64,000 bases of DNA. It comes from Alphaproteobacteria bacterium (lineage in GTDB: Bacteria > Pseudomonadota > Alphaproteobacteria > Caulobacterales > Parvularculaceae). A program made the translations under genes and the position numbers. This document shows positions 28,747 through 37,488 of the stretch, piece after piece. How positions within the stretch are numbered: the stretch's first letter is position 1; each line of letters begins with the position of its first letter. Below the pieces are notes generated by a model. The model made no database searches. It was not told the DNA's origin and saw only the letters and a list, made by a program, of their open reading frames with translations. Location: NCBI GenBank assembly GCA_030433215.1, contig JAUIMC010000001.1, positions 310,001 to 374,000 of the forward strand, in the 5' to 3' direction.

Positions 28747-29250
28747 ATGCTCCGCCTCTTCGATCCAGACCGAGACGGTCCCGCGCTTCACGCTGTCTTC
28801 GGCGACGAGGAAAGCTGCACCTATCTTACGGGCCCTGCGACGGCGTCGGTCGACGAAACCATCAGTCAGCTGAAGAAATGGAACGCGGGAACGGAAGAGA
28901 CCACCTGGGCGATTGTCGAGGAGCCTGAGGGAGAGGCGCTGGGCCGGGCGACGCTGATGCCGCGCGAGCGCAATGTCTGGGAAGTCGGGATCATGCTGTG
29001 CCCGGCGGCGCGAGGCGGCGGCCTTGCGGCAAGGGCGCTTGGCGAGGTCATCGATCATGGGTTCGAAACGCTCGGGGCGCGGCGCATTTTCGCCGATATC
29101 GACGATGACAACAGGCCCTCTATCCGCCTTTTTGAACGGCTCGGTTTCACGCGCGAGGGTGTCTTGCGCGCCAACTGGAAGACCCATATCGGCGTGCGCG
29201 ATTCGGTCATCATGGGCTTGATCGATACGGACCCGCGCCCCTGGCGATAG
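28747..29250 (+). CDS. GNAT family N-acetyltransferase (RimJ/RimL-like)
   Basis: The 167-aa protein has the GNAT fold: WEVGIMLCPAARGGGLAARA is the acetyl-CoA binding segment, and RIFADIDDDNRPSIRLFERL with GFTREGVLR forms the C-terminal part typical of RimJ/RimL-like enzymes. The substrate is unknown. It follows infB by 17 bp with a GGGAGAG ribosome binding site, so it is probably read through from that operon. Confidence 0.88.
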   Translation: MLRLFDPDRDGPALHAVFGDEESCTYLTGPATASVDETISQLKKWNAGTEETTWAIVEEPEGEALGRATLMPRERNVWEVGIMLCPAARGGGLAARALGEVIDHGFETLGARRIFADIDDDNRPSIRLFERLGFTREGVLRANWKTHIGVRDSVIMGLIDTDPRPWR

Positions 29251-29259
29251 GCGCTGCGC

Positions 29260-29817
29260 CTACCCAACCATCTCTTCCGCGATCGCTGCCGCCTGTCTTT
29301 CGCGGTCGTCCCAGTCGGCGCCGGAGACGATGGCGTAGCTTGCGTGCCAGGCGTCGAGGCGTCTTTTCGCAGCCTCGAAAAACCAGTCGCGCTGGTCGCG
29401 CCGCCCGGCATAGCGCACGCCGTCATCCGTCCACGGCGTTTCCGGCGTCATCAGGATGTAGCGGTCGGCGAGATTGGCGCGGGCCATGGTCTCGAGTTTC
29501 GGGGCCGGCGCGCCGAGAAGAAACTCCGCCCAGACGCAGGTCATGAGCTCGTCGGTGTCCTCGATGAGGAGCGGCCCCGCCAGCGGCGCCAGCGCCTGGC
29601 GCATGGCGGCGTGAGTCTCGGCGATGGCGACAAGGTCCTGCTCGCGCCAGCCTTTGCCCTGTTTGAAGCGCGTCTGCATATATTGCTCGTCATAGGTGCG
29701 GCCATATTCGCGCACCAGCCGCGTGTCGAAGCGTTTGGCGAGCCGCTCGCCCAGCGTCGTTTTCCCGACGCTTTCGGGGCCAAGCAGCGTGAGGCGCTTC
29801 TGAGTCTTTGACGTCAC
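29260..29817 (-). CDS. NadR-like nicotinamide riboside kinase-type ATPase
   Basis: The 185-aa protein has a Walker A, GPESVGKT, at residues 13-20, then VREYGRTYDEQY and LLIEDTDELMTCVWAEFLLG, as in the C-terminal kinase domain of NadR. No NMN adenylyltransferase or helix-turn-helix domain is present, so it is a stand-alone kinase form. It lies 10 bp after pnuC, which imports nicotinamide riboside; together they would trap imported riboside as NMN for NAD synthesis. That role is inferred from family and context. Confidence 0.85.
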   Translation of the reverse strand: MTSKTQKRLTLLGPESVGKTTLGERLAKRFDTRLVREYGRTYDEQYMQTRFKQGKGWREQDLVAIAETHAAMRQALAPLAGPLLIEDTDELMTCVWAEFLLGAPAPKLETMARANLADRYILMTPETPWTDDGVRYAGRRDQRDWFFEAAKRRLDAWHASYAIVSGADWDDRERQAAAIAEEMVG

Positions 29818-29827
29818 GCAGGGCCCT

Positions 29828-30442
29828 TCATTCTTCTATTCTTTCGCCGTGCGCATAAGCGCGGCGCCATTGCACATATCCGATGGCGGCGATGACCAGA
29901 AACAGCGTGTAGAGCGCCGCCGTAGGGTAAAGACCCTTCGTCCAGTAAAGCCCGATGGCGAGGGCGTCCACCCCGATCCAGACCAGCCAGTTTTCGAGAA
30001 TGCGCCGGGCGAGAAGGATTTGCGCGATGACGGAAAGCCACAGGATCGAGGCGTCCCAGAAAGGATAGCTGGCATCGGTGAAGGCCCCCATGCCCCAGCC
30101 CCAGATCAGGGTCCCGAGGATCGCTATGACGGCGCAGGCGAGGGCGGCGCGGCGTCCGATGCGTGTGACGATGACGAGGCCGCTCTCGTCACGCCGGGCG
30201 AGCCAATGGGCCCAGCCGTAAAGCTGCACCACGACGAAAAAGATTTGCAGGATGACGTCGGAATATAGCTTCGCGCCGTAGAACACCCAGGCATAGAGCG
30301 AGACCATGACGATCCCGAAGGGGTAGTTCCAGATCGAGCGGCGCACCAAGAGGATGATATTCGCCAGCCCCAGAAAGAAGGCGGCGATCTCCACGGGCCG
30401 CTCGCCGATCATGGCGTGAAGGAAATCGAGAGTGTTTTCCAT
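29828..30442 (-). CDS. pnuC: Nicotinamide riboside transporter PnuC
   Basis: The 204-aa integral membrane protein has about seven predicted helices. It contains the PnuC pattern RRSIWNYPFGIVMVSLYAWV, then QIFFVVVQLYGWAHW and WIGVDALAIGLYWTKGLYPT. PnuC proteins move nicotinamide riboside by facilitated diffusion, driven by phosphorylation inside the cell. The NadR-like kinase downstream supplies that step. The gene lies 21 bp downstream of coaBC, so it may also be read from the coaBC promoter. Confidence 0.93.
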   Translation of the reverse strand: MENTLDFLHAMIGERPVEIAAFFLGLANIILLVRRSIWNYPFGIVMVSLYAWVFYGAKLYSDVILQIFFVVVQLYGWAHWLARRDESGLVIVTRIGRRAALACAVIAILGTLIWGWGMGAFTDASYPFWDASILWLSVIAQILLARRILENWLVWIGVDALAIGLYWTKGLYPTAALYTLFLVIAAIGYVQWRRAYAHGERIEE

Positions 30443-30463
30443 GCCCCGCAGCGCTCGCCGCTG

Positions 30464-31693
30464 TTACTCGGCAGCCTTGACGAGGGTCGGGCCTTTCAGG
30501 GCGTCGGCAATGCGGTCCGCGAGCCGCCGCGCAACTTCGCCTTTCGCCATTTCCGGCCATTCCTCGTCGCCGTCTTCGGTGATGAGGATGACCGTGTTGC
30601 GCTCGCCGCCCATGGCGCAGTGTTCCCCGGGGGAGACGTCATTGGCGACGATCCAGTCGCAGCCTTTGCGTTTGCGCTTGGCCTCGGCGTGGCCGAGCAC
30701 GTCATCGGTTTCGGCGGCGAAGCCGATGACGAGGCGCGGGCGGCCTTCTGTCATTTTCGACAGGGTTTTCAGAATGTCCGGATTTTCCGTCAGCGGAATA
30801 TCGGTAAGGCCGCCGCGCTCTTTCTTGATCTTGTGGGGAGTCTCGATCTCCGGGCGATAGTCGGCGACGGCGGCGCAGCAGACCGCGCAGTCGAAGGGCA
30901 GGGCCGCCTCGCTGGCGCTCATCATTTCGCGCGCCGTCTGGACATGGACGATATTCATGCCGGCGGGCGGCTTTTCATGGGTCGGGCCGGTGACGAGAGT
31001 GACTTCGGCGCCGAGATTTCTGAGCGCCGCAGCGATGGCGTAGCCCTGCTTGCCGGAAGAGCGGTTGGCGATGAAGCGCACCGGGTCGATGGGCTCCACG
31101 GTCGGGCCCGCGGTCACGAGCACGCGCTTGTGCGACAGCGGCCCCTCGAAATCCTTCAGGAAATAGGCCTCGATCTCGTCGGCGATCTCTGCGGGTTCGG
31201 CCATGCGGCCTTCCCCATATTCGCCGCAGGCCATGTCGCCCTTTTCCGGGCCGACGATCATTGCGCCGTCGCCTTTCAGCGTTTCGAGATTACGCCGGGT
31301 CGCCGCGTGCTCCCACATTTTCACATTCATTGCCGGCGCCATCATCACCGGCTTGTCGGTGGCGAGAAGCGCCGTCGAGGCGAGATCGTTGGCGATGCCG
31401 TTCGCGGCCTTGGCCATGAGGTCGGCCGTCGCGGGCGCGGCGACCACGAGGCCGGCCGAGCGCGACAGCTCGATATGGCCGATCTCCGCCTCGTCGGTAA
31501 GATCGAAAAGATCGGTGAAGCACTTCTCGCCGGTGAGCGAGGAAACCGACAGGGGCGTGATGAACTCGGAGCCCGCTTTGGTCAGGATGGCGCGGGTTTT
31601 CACGCCGCGGCGGGCGAGCTCGCGGATCAGCTCGAGGCTCTTATAGGCGGCGACGCCGCCGCCGATGATGAGAAGAATGCGTCTTTCGTCCAT
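30464..31693 (-). CDS. coaBC: Bifunctional phosphopantothenoylcysteine decarboxylase/synthetase CoaBC
   Basis: CoaBC makes 4'-phosphopantetheine for coenzyme A. The 409-aa protein has the flavin-dependent CoaC half (residues ~1-180) with catalytic H73 (IGHIELSR), N123 in PAMN and C156 in GDMACGEYGEGRM. The CoaB half follows (LVTAGPTVEPIDPVRFIANR and VIGFAAETD, NDVS). ATG 31693 was chosen as the family starts here (RRILLIIGGGVAAYK); a longer reading upstream has no support. Confidence 0.96.
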   Translation of the reverse strand: MDERRILLIIGGGVAAYKSLELIRELARRGVKTRAILTKAGSEFITPLSVSSLTGEKCFTDLFDLTDEAEIGHIELSRSAGLVVAAPATADLMAKAANGIANDLASTALLATDKPVMMAPAMNVKMWEHAATRRNLETLKGDGAMIVGPEKGDMACGEYGEGRMAEPAEIADEIEAYFLKDFEGPLSHKRVLVTAGPTVEPIDPVRFIANRSSGKQGYAIAAALRNLGAEVTLVTGPTHEKPPAGMNIVHVQTAREMMSASEAALPFDCAVCCAAVADYRPEIETPHKIKKERGGLTDIPLTENPDILKTLSKMTEGRPRLVIGFAAETDDVLGHAEAKRKRKGCDWIVANDVSPGEHCAMGGERNTVILITEDGDEEWPEMAKGEVARRLADRIADALKGPTLVKAAE

Positions 31694-31724
31694 GGGCCCT
31701 AAATAAGGCCTCAGACCTTTAAAG

Positions 31725-32330
31725 TCACGCGATCTGCTCGGTCCGCGCCTTTTCACAAAGGGGATAGTCGGCTAGGAAATCCGCCAAAGCAGCCTTCATC
31801 TCCGAAAAGGACGCGCCGTAGCAGAAAAGCGCCGTCTCGCGGTCGCCTTCCCAATAGCCGCGAAAGGCGCCCTTGCCGGCGAGGAGGCGGTCGAATTCGT
31901 CGATGACGAAATTGACGTCGCAGCTCCGGTAGACCTCGTCGTCGAGATCGGTCCCGTTGAGATAGACCGCGAGGCCTTCGGCGACGCCGAAGGGAATCTG
32001 CTTGCCGGTGGATTCGATGATGAGGCGCGAGCCCTTGGGGGCGCCGAGATCATTGAGGCGCTTGATGATGACGGCGAGGCCTTCTTCGGTGACCTCGTTC
32101 ATGCGGATTTCAAGATCGCAGAATTCGATGCCGTAGGGATCGTCGGAAAGCTGCGTGCCGCCGCCCGTGACTTCCCCGAGCCCGGCTTTCTCAAGCGTCT
32201 CGGTCAGCGGGTCTTCGTAGTAATCGCCGCGGTCGATGGGTTGCAGCTTTGCATTGAGCCGCGCCGTCACGGTTTCCCCTTGCGGCGCGGCTTCCTGTTT
32301 GCGCGCTCCGCCGAATTTCAACCCGAACAT
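31725..32330 (-). CDS. Conserved-looking acidic protein of unknown function
   Basis: The 201-aa protein is soluble, acidic and has no signal or membrane segment. Parts look like a compact alpha/beta domain: MNEVTEEGLAVIIKRLNDLG, then GSRLIIESTGKQIPFGVAEG and a C-terminal FLADYPLCEKAR. The first ~25 residues are a flexible, Ala/Gln-rich tail. I do not recognise the family. It lies 31 bp upstream of coaBC and about 75 bp from ubiB, in the same direction, so all three could be co-transcribed. Confidence 0.75.
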   Translation of the reverse strand: MFGLKFGGARKQEAAPQGETVTARLNAKLQPIDRGDYYEDPLTETLEKAGLGEVTGGGTQLSDDPYGIEFCDLEIRMNEVTEEGLAVIIKRLNDLGAPKGSRLIIESTGKQIPFGVAEGLAVYLNGTDLDDEVYRSCDVNFVIDEFDRLLAGKGAFRGYWEGDRETALFCYGASFSEMKAALADFLADYPLCEKARTEQIA

Positions 32331-32405
32331 GAGGGAGCCCTCCCGATAATTTGATTAAAGATCGGTGAGAGCTCCGAAAAATCGGTAAGCGAAATTGTTG
32401 CAATT

Positions 32406-33935
32406 TTATCGAATGAGGATCGCCGCGGCGAGAGCGATGACGGCGGCGGCGAGGGCCCATAGGGCGAAGGTCGCGCCCCGGGCGGGAGGCTTTTCGTCAG
32501 CCTTCGCCTCTGCCGCTGCGATTTTTTCCGCCGCCCGGTTGAACGTCTCGATATAGCCGGGGAGCTTCGGGGCGAGCTCCACAGCCTTTAGCGCCGCGGC
32601 TTTCAGCTTTTCGGCCTGGGCCATGGGGCCGATGGCCTTGTTGACGTAATCCTTCACCACGGGCGTCGCCGCGGCCCACATGTCGATCTCCGGATCGAGA
32701 AGGCGCGCGACCCCTTCCACCGTCACCATGGTGCGCTGGAGGAGGACGAGCTCGGGGCGCAAATGCATGTCGAAGAGCGCGGTGACGTCAAAGAGCTGCT
32801 GCAAGACCCGGGACATGTCGACCTGCGCCGCATTGCGCCCCTGTAGAGGCTCGCCCACGGCGCGCAGGGCCTGGGCGAAGGCTTCGCGCGAATGGCCCGG
32901 CGGCACGTAGCCGGCGGCGAAATGCACCTCCGCGGTGCGCGCGTAATCGCGCGTGATGAAGCCGTAGATGATCTCCGCGAAGGTCTGGCGGGCCTCTTCG
33001 TCGAGGCGGCCCATGATGCCGAAATCGATAAGGCCGAGGCGGCCCTTTGCATCGACGATCATGTTTCCCTGATGCATGTCGGCGTGGAAAAAGCCCGTAT
33101 GCAAAGCCTGTTTCAGGAAGACATGGATGACGAGCTTGGCCAGCGCCTTGCGGTCGACGCCGCGTGTGTCGAGGGCCGCGGTGTCGCCCAGCGGCGTGCC
33201 GTCGATCCATTCCACGGTGAGGATGCGCTTGGCGGTCAGGGGCCAGATCACCTCGGGAATGCGCACCTGCGCCTCGTCGGAAAGGTCTTCGGCAAGCTCA
33301 GAAGCCGCGCCTGCCTCCATCCTGAGATCAAGCTCGATGGCCGCTGCGGCTTTCAGGGTTTCGACGAATTTCACCGGCTCCATGCGGCGCGCGGTTTTCG
33401 AGACGGATTCGACGGCGCGGGCGGCGCGTCCGAAAGCGCGGAATTCCGCGCCGGCTTTCTGTTCGATCCGGGGACGGAGGATTTTCACCGCCACCTTGCG
33501 CCCGTCCTTCAGCGCCGCCTGATGCGCCTGGGCGATGGAGGCGGCGGCGATGGGTGCGGTGAAGCCGTCATAAAGAACGTCCGCCGGCTTGCCGAAGGCG
33601 GTTTCGATCTCGCGCCGGGCCTCCTTTTCGGAGAAAGGCGGCATCTTGTCCTGGAGCCGGCCGAGATCGTTCGCCATGTCGAAGCCGATAATGTCGGGCC
33701 GGGTCGCCATGAATTGCCCGAGCTTGACGTAAGCAGGGCCGAGTTTTTCGAAGGCGTGGGCGAGGCGCTCGCCCGGCCGGCCTTTGCGGTTGGCGCCGAG
33801 GCGCGACAGCGCGCCGAAGGCCCTGACCGGCGCCGGGGCGAGATAGGCGAACTCCTTCGGGACAAGCGCGTCCCGGCGCGACAGCGTCCAGCCGGCGCGG
33901 AGAAGGCGTGCATAATCGGCGATAATGGAGATCAT
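32406..33935 (-). CDS. ubiB: UbiB family protein (ubiquinone biosynthesis kinase-like)
   Basis: The 509-aa protein is an ABC1/ADCK-type atypical kinase needed for ubiquinone synthesis. It has the KxGQ motif (YVKLGQFMATRPD), ASIAQAHQA as the Ala-rich loop, KVAVKILRP with the ATP-binding lysine, FHADMHQGNMIVD as catalytic loop and LIDFGIMG as metal motif. A hydrophobic C-terminal helix (FALWALAAAVIALAAAILI) anchors it to the membrane. It follows ubiE by 8 bp, the usual alphaproteobacterial pair. Confidence 0.95.
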   Translation of the reverse strand: MISIIADYARLLRAGWTLSRRDALVPKEFAYLAPAPVRAFGALSRLGANRKGRPGERLAHAFEKLGPAYVKLGQFMATRPDIIGFDMANDLGRLQDKMPPFSEKEARREIETAFGKPADVLYDGFTAPIAAASIAQAHQAALKDGRKVAVKILRPRIEQKAGAEFRAFGRAARAVESVSKTARRMEPVKFVETLKAAAAIELDLRMEAGAASELAEDLSDEAQVRIPEVIWPLTAKRILTVEWIDGTPLGDTAALDTRGVDRKALAKLVIHVFLKQALHTGFFHADMHQGNMIVDAKGRLGLIDFGIMGRLDEEARQTFAEIIYGFITRDYARTAEVHFAAGYVPPGHSREAFAQALRAVGEPLQGRNAAQVDMSRVLQQLFDVTALFDMHLRPELVLLQRTMVTVEGVARLLDPEIDMWAAATPVVKDYVNKAIGPMAQAEKLKAAALKAVELAPKLPGYIETFNRAAEKIAAAEAKADEKPPARGATFALWALAAAVIALAAAILIR

Positions 33936-33943
33936 GGGCGCGC

Positions 33944-34723
33944 CTAGACCCGCCAGCCGGAATGAATGGCGGCGACGCCGGCGGTGAGGTTTTCGTATTT
34001 CACGCGCGCGAAACCGGCGGCGCGGATTCTTGCGGCGAAGGCCTCCTGCGCGGGAAAGCGGCGGATGGATTCGACCAGATACTGATAGGACTCGCGGTCA
34101 TTGGCGACCATCTCGCCGAGCTTCGGGATGACATTGAAGGAATAGGCGTCGTAAATTTTCTGCAATCCTTCCGTCGCCATGTGCGAAAATTCCAGACAGA
34201 AGAAGCGCCCGCCGGGTTTGAGGACGCGCCAGGCTTCGCTGAGCGCAGCGTCCATGTTGGTGACATTGCGGATGCCGAAAGCGATCGTATAGGCGTCGAA
34301 AGATTTGTCCGGGAACGGAAGATCTTCCGCATCGCCCGTCACGCGTGTGAGGCGCTCGCCGAACGCCGCCATGTCGGCGCGCGCTTTGCCGGCTTTCAGC
34401 ATTTCGTGATTGATGTCGCAGACGACGGCGGTCGCCGGCGGTTTCACCCGCGCCGACGGGCGCTCGTCGGCGCGCCTTAAAAAGCCCGCCGCGATGTCGC
34501 CGGTCCCGCCCGCGACGTCGATCAGCGCCCCGCCCGGGTTGGGGGCCATCCGGTCGAGCATCACCGATTTCCAGAGGCGATGGACGCCGCCCGACATAAG
34601 GTCGTTCATGAGGTCGTATTTCGTCGCGACGCTGTCGAAGACGGACCGCACGAGGCGCGCCTTCTCGCCGGTTTTCACCGTACGAAAGCCGAAGGAAGTT
34701 TCCTGATCGCCGCCATCATGCAT
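33944..34723 (-). CDS. ubiE: Ubiquinone/menaquinone methyltransferase UbiE
   Basis: UbiE is the SAM-dependent C-methyltransferase of ubiquinone synthesis. The 259-aa protein has [20 protein letters not shown], the SAM motif [13 protein letters not shown], and [20 protein letters not shown] and [13 protein letters not shown], all diagnostic. The gene is divergent from ihfB with 125 bp between. Confidence 0.96.
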   Translation of the reverse strand: MHDGGDQETSFGFRTVKTGEKARLVRSVFDSVATKYDLMNDLMSGGVHRLWKSVMLDRMAPNPGGALIDVAGGTGDIAAGFLRRADERPSARVKPPATAVVCDINHEMLKAGKARADMAAFGERLTRVTGDAEDLPFPDKSFDAYTIAFGIRNVTNMDAALSEAWRVLKPGGRFFCLEFSHMATEGLQKIYDAYSFNVIPKLGEMVANDRESYQYLVESIRRFPAQEAFAARIRAAGFARVKYENLTAGVAAIHSGWRV

Positions 34724-34848
34724 AAAAAGGGCTTAATCCCTTGAACGCCCAGCGAAAAGCGCCTTGACGCCGCATCCGTCCTTTGACAGTGTTAACCGAT
34801 TGAATTAGCCGCGTTTTTGGCGCTTCCCGGGAATAAAGGGGTCCCGTC

Positions 34849-35178
34849 ATGATCAAGTCGGAATTGGTGCAAAAACTCGCCGACGAAAATCCGAACCTGT
34901 TCCACCGGGACATTGAGCGGATTGTGTCCATTGTTTTTCAGGAAATCTCCGATGCGCTGGCGCGCGGCGACCGGGTGGAGCTCAGGGGCTTCGGGGCGTT
35001 TTCGGTCAAGCATCGCCCCTCGCGCGTGGGCCGCAATCCGCGCTCGGGCGAAGCGGTCCATATCGAGGAGAAATGGGCGCCGTTCTTCAAGGCCGGCAAG
35101 GAGCTGCGCGACCGCCTCAACGCAAGCGGCCGGTTTTCGCAAGGCGACGCCCAGCCGCCGGCGGGGCCAAATGAGTAA
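34849..35178 (+). CDS. ihfB: Integration host factor beta subunit (HU family)
   Basis: The 109-aa protein begins [20 protein letters not shown] and has the DNA-bending arm core [20 protein letters not shown] followed by RNPRSGE, typical of IHF-beta. An extra ~15-residue Gly/Pro-rich tail follows the usual end. IHF bends DNA at specific sites for transcription, replication and recombination. A possible promoter, TTGACA (34783-34788) with TAGCCG 17 bp later, lies in the gap; AAAGGGG precedes the ATG. Confidence 0.93.
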   Translation: MIKSELVQKLADENPNLFHRDIERIVSIVFQEISDALARGDRVELRGFGAFSVKHRPSRVGRNPRSGEAVHIEEKWAPFFKAGKELRDRLNASGRFSQGDAQPPAGPNE

Positions 35179-35243
35179 AGAGGCCGAAATCAGCAAGACC
35201 GCACGGCTTGCGAGGTAACGGCGCTTTCGGCGACAATGCGACC

Positions 35244-35612
35244 ATGAAGAAATGGCTGTTCCGCATTTTCTGGATTCCCGTCCTCATCGTGGCGGTGCTG
35301 TTTCTTGTGGCGAACCGCACGCTGGTGCCGATCAGCCTCGACCCGTTCCGTCCCGACAATCCGGCGATGTCGACCCCTGCCCTGCCTTTATGGTTCTGGC
35401 TCATGGGGATGCTGTTTATCGGCGTGGCGCTGGGCGCGGCCGGCGGCTGGTTTTCCGGGCGCGAAACCCGCGCCCAGGCCCGCGACAACCGCCGCGAGCT
35501 GAAGGCCGCGAAGCGGGAGCTGGCGGCGCTCCACGCGAAGCTCGAGACCGAAGAGCGCCGCGACAACCCGGCCAGCCATGAGCCGCCCAAGCTCGAAGCC
35601 ACGGATGTTTGA
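35244..35612 (+). CDS. LapA-like membrane protein (DUF1049)
   Basis: The 122-aa protein has two membrane helices (about residues 5-22 and 50-70: FWLMGMLFIGVALGAAGGWF) and a C-terminal coiled-coil tail (RRELKAAKRELAALHAKLE), the layout of the lipopolysaccharide assembly protein A (LapA/DUF1049) domain. ATG 35244 was selected because it gives the expected N-terminus. It lies between ihfB and trpF. Confidence 0.8.
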   Translation: MKKWLFRIFWIPVLIVAVLFLVANRTLVPISLDPFRPDNPAMSTPALPLWFWLMGMLFIGVALGAAGGWFSGRETRAQARDNRRELKAAKRELAALHAKLETEERRDNPASHEPPKLEATDV

Positions 35613-35621
35613 TGTGAACTC

Positions 35622-36293
35622 ATGAGCGCTCCCCTCGTCAAAATCTGCGGCGTGAAGGATGCGGCGACGGCGATCGCCGCGGCCCGCGCCGGTGCGGACT
35701 TTCTCGGCTTTGTGTTTTTCCGCAAAAGCCCCCGCTTCATCACGCCCGAAGCCGCCGAAGAGATCATTCTCGACCTCAAACAGGCGGCCTTCGACGAGGG
35801 GTTTGCGATGCCGCGCCTTGTGGGCCTGTTTGTGGACGCCGGCGAGAAAGAGCTCTCCGAAGCCGCGCCGCTCCTCACTCATTTCCAGTTTCACGGCCAT
35901 GAAAGCCCCGAGCGCTGTAGCGAGCTGGGGCTCGAATTCGGGGTCGAGGTGATCAAGGCCATACCGGTGACCGGCAAGGGCGATGTCGGCGACGCCGCCG
36001 CCTATGCGGAGGCTGCGGACATCATCCTCTTCGACGCCAAGCCGCCGCCGGGGGCGGGGCGGCCGGGGGGCAACGGCGTCAGCTTCGACTGGACCCTGCT
36101 TTCCGAATATGAGGGCGAAACGCCCTATATCGTCGCCGGCGGGCTGACGCCGGACAATGTCGCTGAAGCCGTGAAGGGCCAGGCGGGCCGTGAATCCTTC
36201 CTCGGCGTCGATGTTTCCTCCGGCGTCGAAAGCGCCCCGGGCGAGAAAGACGACGTGCTCGTCAAAGCCTTCATCTCGGCTGCAAAAGGATAG
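35622..36293 (+). CDS. trpF: Phosphoribosylanthranilate isomerase TrpF
   Basis: TrpF performs the third step of tryptophan synthesis, an Amadori rearrangement of phosphoribosylanthranilate. The 223-aa TIM-barrel protein has C9 in KICGVKD, the catalytic aspartate in LFDAKPPPGAGRPGG, and the phosphate-binding VAGGLTPDNV and GVDVSSGVE. It starts 10 bp after the lapA-like gene. trpB follows only about 1.9 kb later, after two lipoprotein genes; in many relatives trpF, trpB and trpA are adjacent. Confidence 0.96.
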   Translation: MSAPLVKICGVKDAATAIAAARAGADFLGFVFFRKSPRFITPEAAEEIILDLKQAAFDEGFAMPRLVGLFVDAGEKELSEAAPLLTHFQFHGHESPERCSELGLEFGVEVIKAIPVTGKGDVGDAAAYAEAADIILFDAKPPPGAGRPGGNGVSFDWTLLSEYEGETPYIVAGGLTPDNVAEAVKGQAGRESFLGVDVSSGVESAPGEKDDVLVKAFISAAKG

Positions 36294-36325
36294 GCTTGCA
36301 GGCAGTTTATGTTGCGGTTTTTTGT

Positions 36326-36344
36326 GCAGCATAAAGTGCAGCAT
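36326..36344. repeat. GCAGCAT pair, 12-bp spacing (locus A)
   Basis: GCAGCAT occurs at 36326-36332 and 36338-36344 in the gap after trpF, between a T-run and TTTGCG. It belongs to a dispersed set with loci at 37525, 43583, 49006, 61392-61476 and 61696. Confidence 0.6.
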
Positions 36345-36443
36345 TTTGCGACGCTCAGGGCCCGGTTTTTTGCGCATCGACCGCGTCTCTTGTTTTCGCT
36401 AGGCTTCAAGGCGGGGATTACAGCGGCAAGCGGGGAGTGACCG

Positions 36444-37463
36444 GTGGGCGGAAAATATTTTCATGAGATGGCGCGTCAGCGCGCGACAGTTCTCGCGCCG
36501 GCGCTCGCGGCGCTGATTCTGACGGCCTGCGCAAGCGATGCGGGTCCGGAACGAGCCTCTATGGCCCGGGCTCAAGCCGCCGATCACGCGACGGCAGGCT
36601 ATCTGCCCCGCGATATGGGCGCCGCGGAACGTGCGGTGCTGGCTTCGCTCGGCCGCGAGGAGACGCCGGGGTTTCGTTACGCTGCGGCTCTCTCGTCGCG
36701 CGCGTCCATCGGCGCCGAGGCGGACCCCGCCTCCGCAGCCCATGAGGCGGAATTTGCGAAAGCCGGTCCCCAGGACGATCCCGGCAAGCTCCGCAATGCT
36801 TCCTCTCCCGCGCCGCGCGCCGTCCTCGTCCAGAACCAGATGGCCCCGGACGGCGCAGCCGACGGCGGCTGGCGCGAGACAAGCGACGCCTTCATTCATG
36901 ATTATTCCGGCATGCGCTGTCCGAAGGAGCTTAAGATGCTGCTTCAGGGCGAGACCGAAGAGGCTGTCGAGTCCTTGATGGTCGGCCTGACGCGGATCAC
37001 CGTCTATGACGAGGCCGGCCAGGACACCTCCTGCGATTATCAGGATGCGCCGACCGGCATCTATTACACGCTCTATGCCTCCAACTGGCCTCAGACGACC
37101 CGAGAGGAACATTTCGGATCCGCATTGAATGCGATCGCCAATGTCATTCCCCTTCAGGAAGCGGCGCCGGTGCTGGTCGCCGAAGCCAAGGTGGACCGCC
37201 CCTCGACCATCGAGGGCGAGACCCTGGGCGCGGCCTTCCTCACCCAGCCCGTGAACGGCGTCACCTACAAGACCGCGCTGTGGCTCAACAAGACGGGGCC
37301 CTGGCATGTGAAGGCGCGGGCGACCTTCCCGGCCGATCTCGCCAAGGGAGAAGGGGCGATCTCGTTGGTGGAAATGGTCGCCGTCACTGTTCACACGATC
37401 ACGCTTGTGGAAGTTGATGAATATATCAACGCCGCCCAGACGGTCTCGTTCAGCGGGCGCTAG
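36444..37463 (+). CDS. Lipoprotein of unknown function
   Basis: The 339-aa protein has a lipoprotein signal: hydrophobic stretch and LILTACAS with C29 as lipidation site. The mature part starts with a low-complexity linker rich in Ala. Residues ~145-335 look like a folded domain with two cysteines (GMRCPKEL and DTSCDYQD) and strand-rich segments such as GIYYTLYASNW and TYKTALWLNKTGPWHVKARA. I do not recognise the family. GTG 36444 has GGGGAG at 7 bp; ATG 36468 is an alternative that also keeps the signal. Confidence 0.75.
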   Translation: MGGKYFHEMARQRATVLAPALAALILTACASDAGPERASMARAQAADHATAGYLPRDMGAAERAVLASLGREETPGFRYAAALSSRASIGAEADPASAAHEAEFAKAGPQDDPGKLRNASSPAPRAVLVQNQMAPDGAADGGWRETSDAFIHDYSGMRCPKELKMLLQGETEEAVESLMVGLTRITVYDEAGQDTSCDYQDAPTGIYYTLYASNWPQTTREEHFGSALNAIANVIPLQEAAPVLVAEAKVDRPSTIEGETLGAAFLTQPVNGVTYKTALWLNKTGPWHVKARATFPADLAKGEGAISLVEMVAVTVHTITLVEVDEYINAAQTVSFSGR

Positions 37464-37488
37464 GGCGCGGGAAAGAAAGGCCCCCGGA

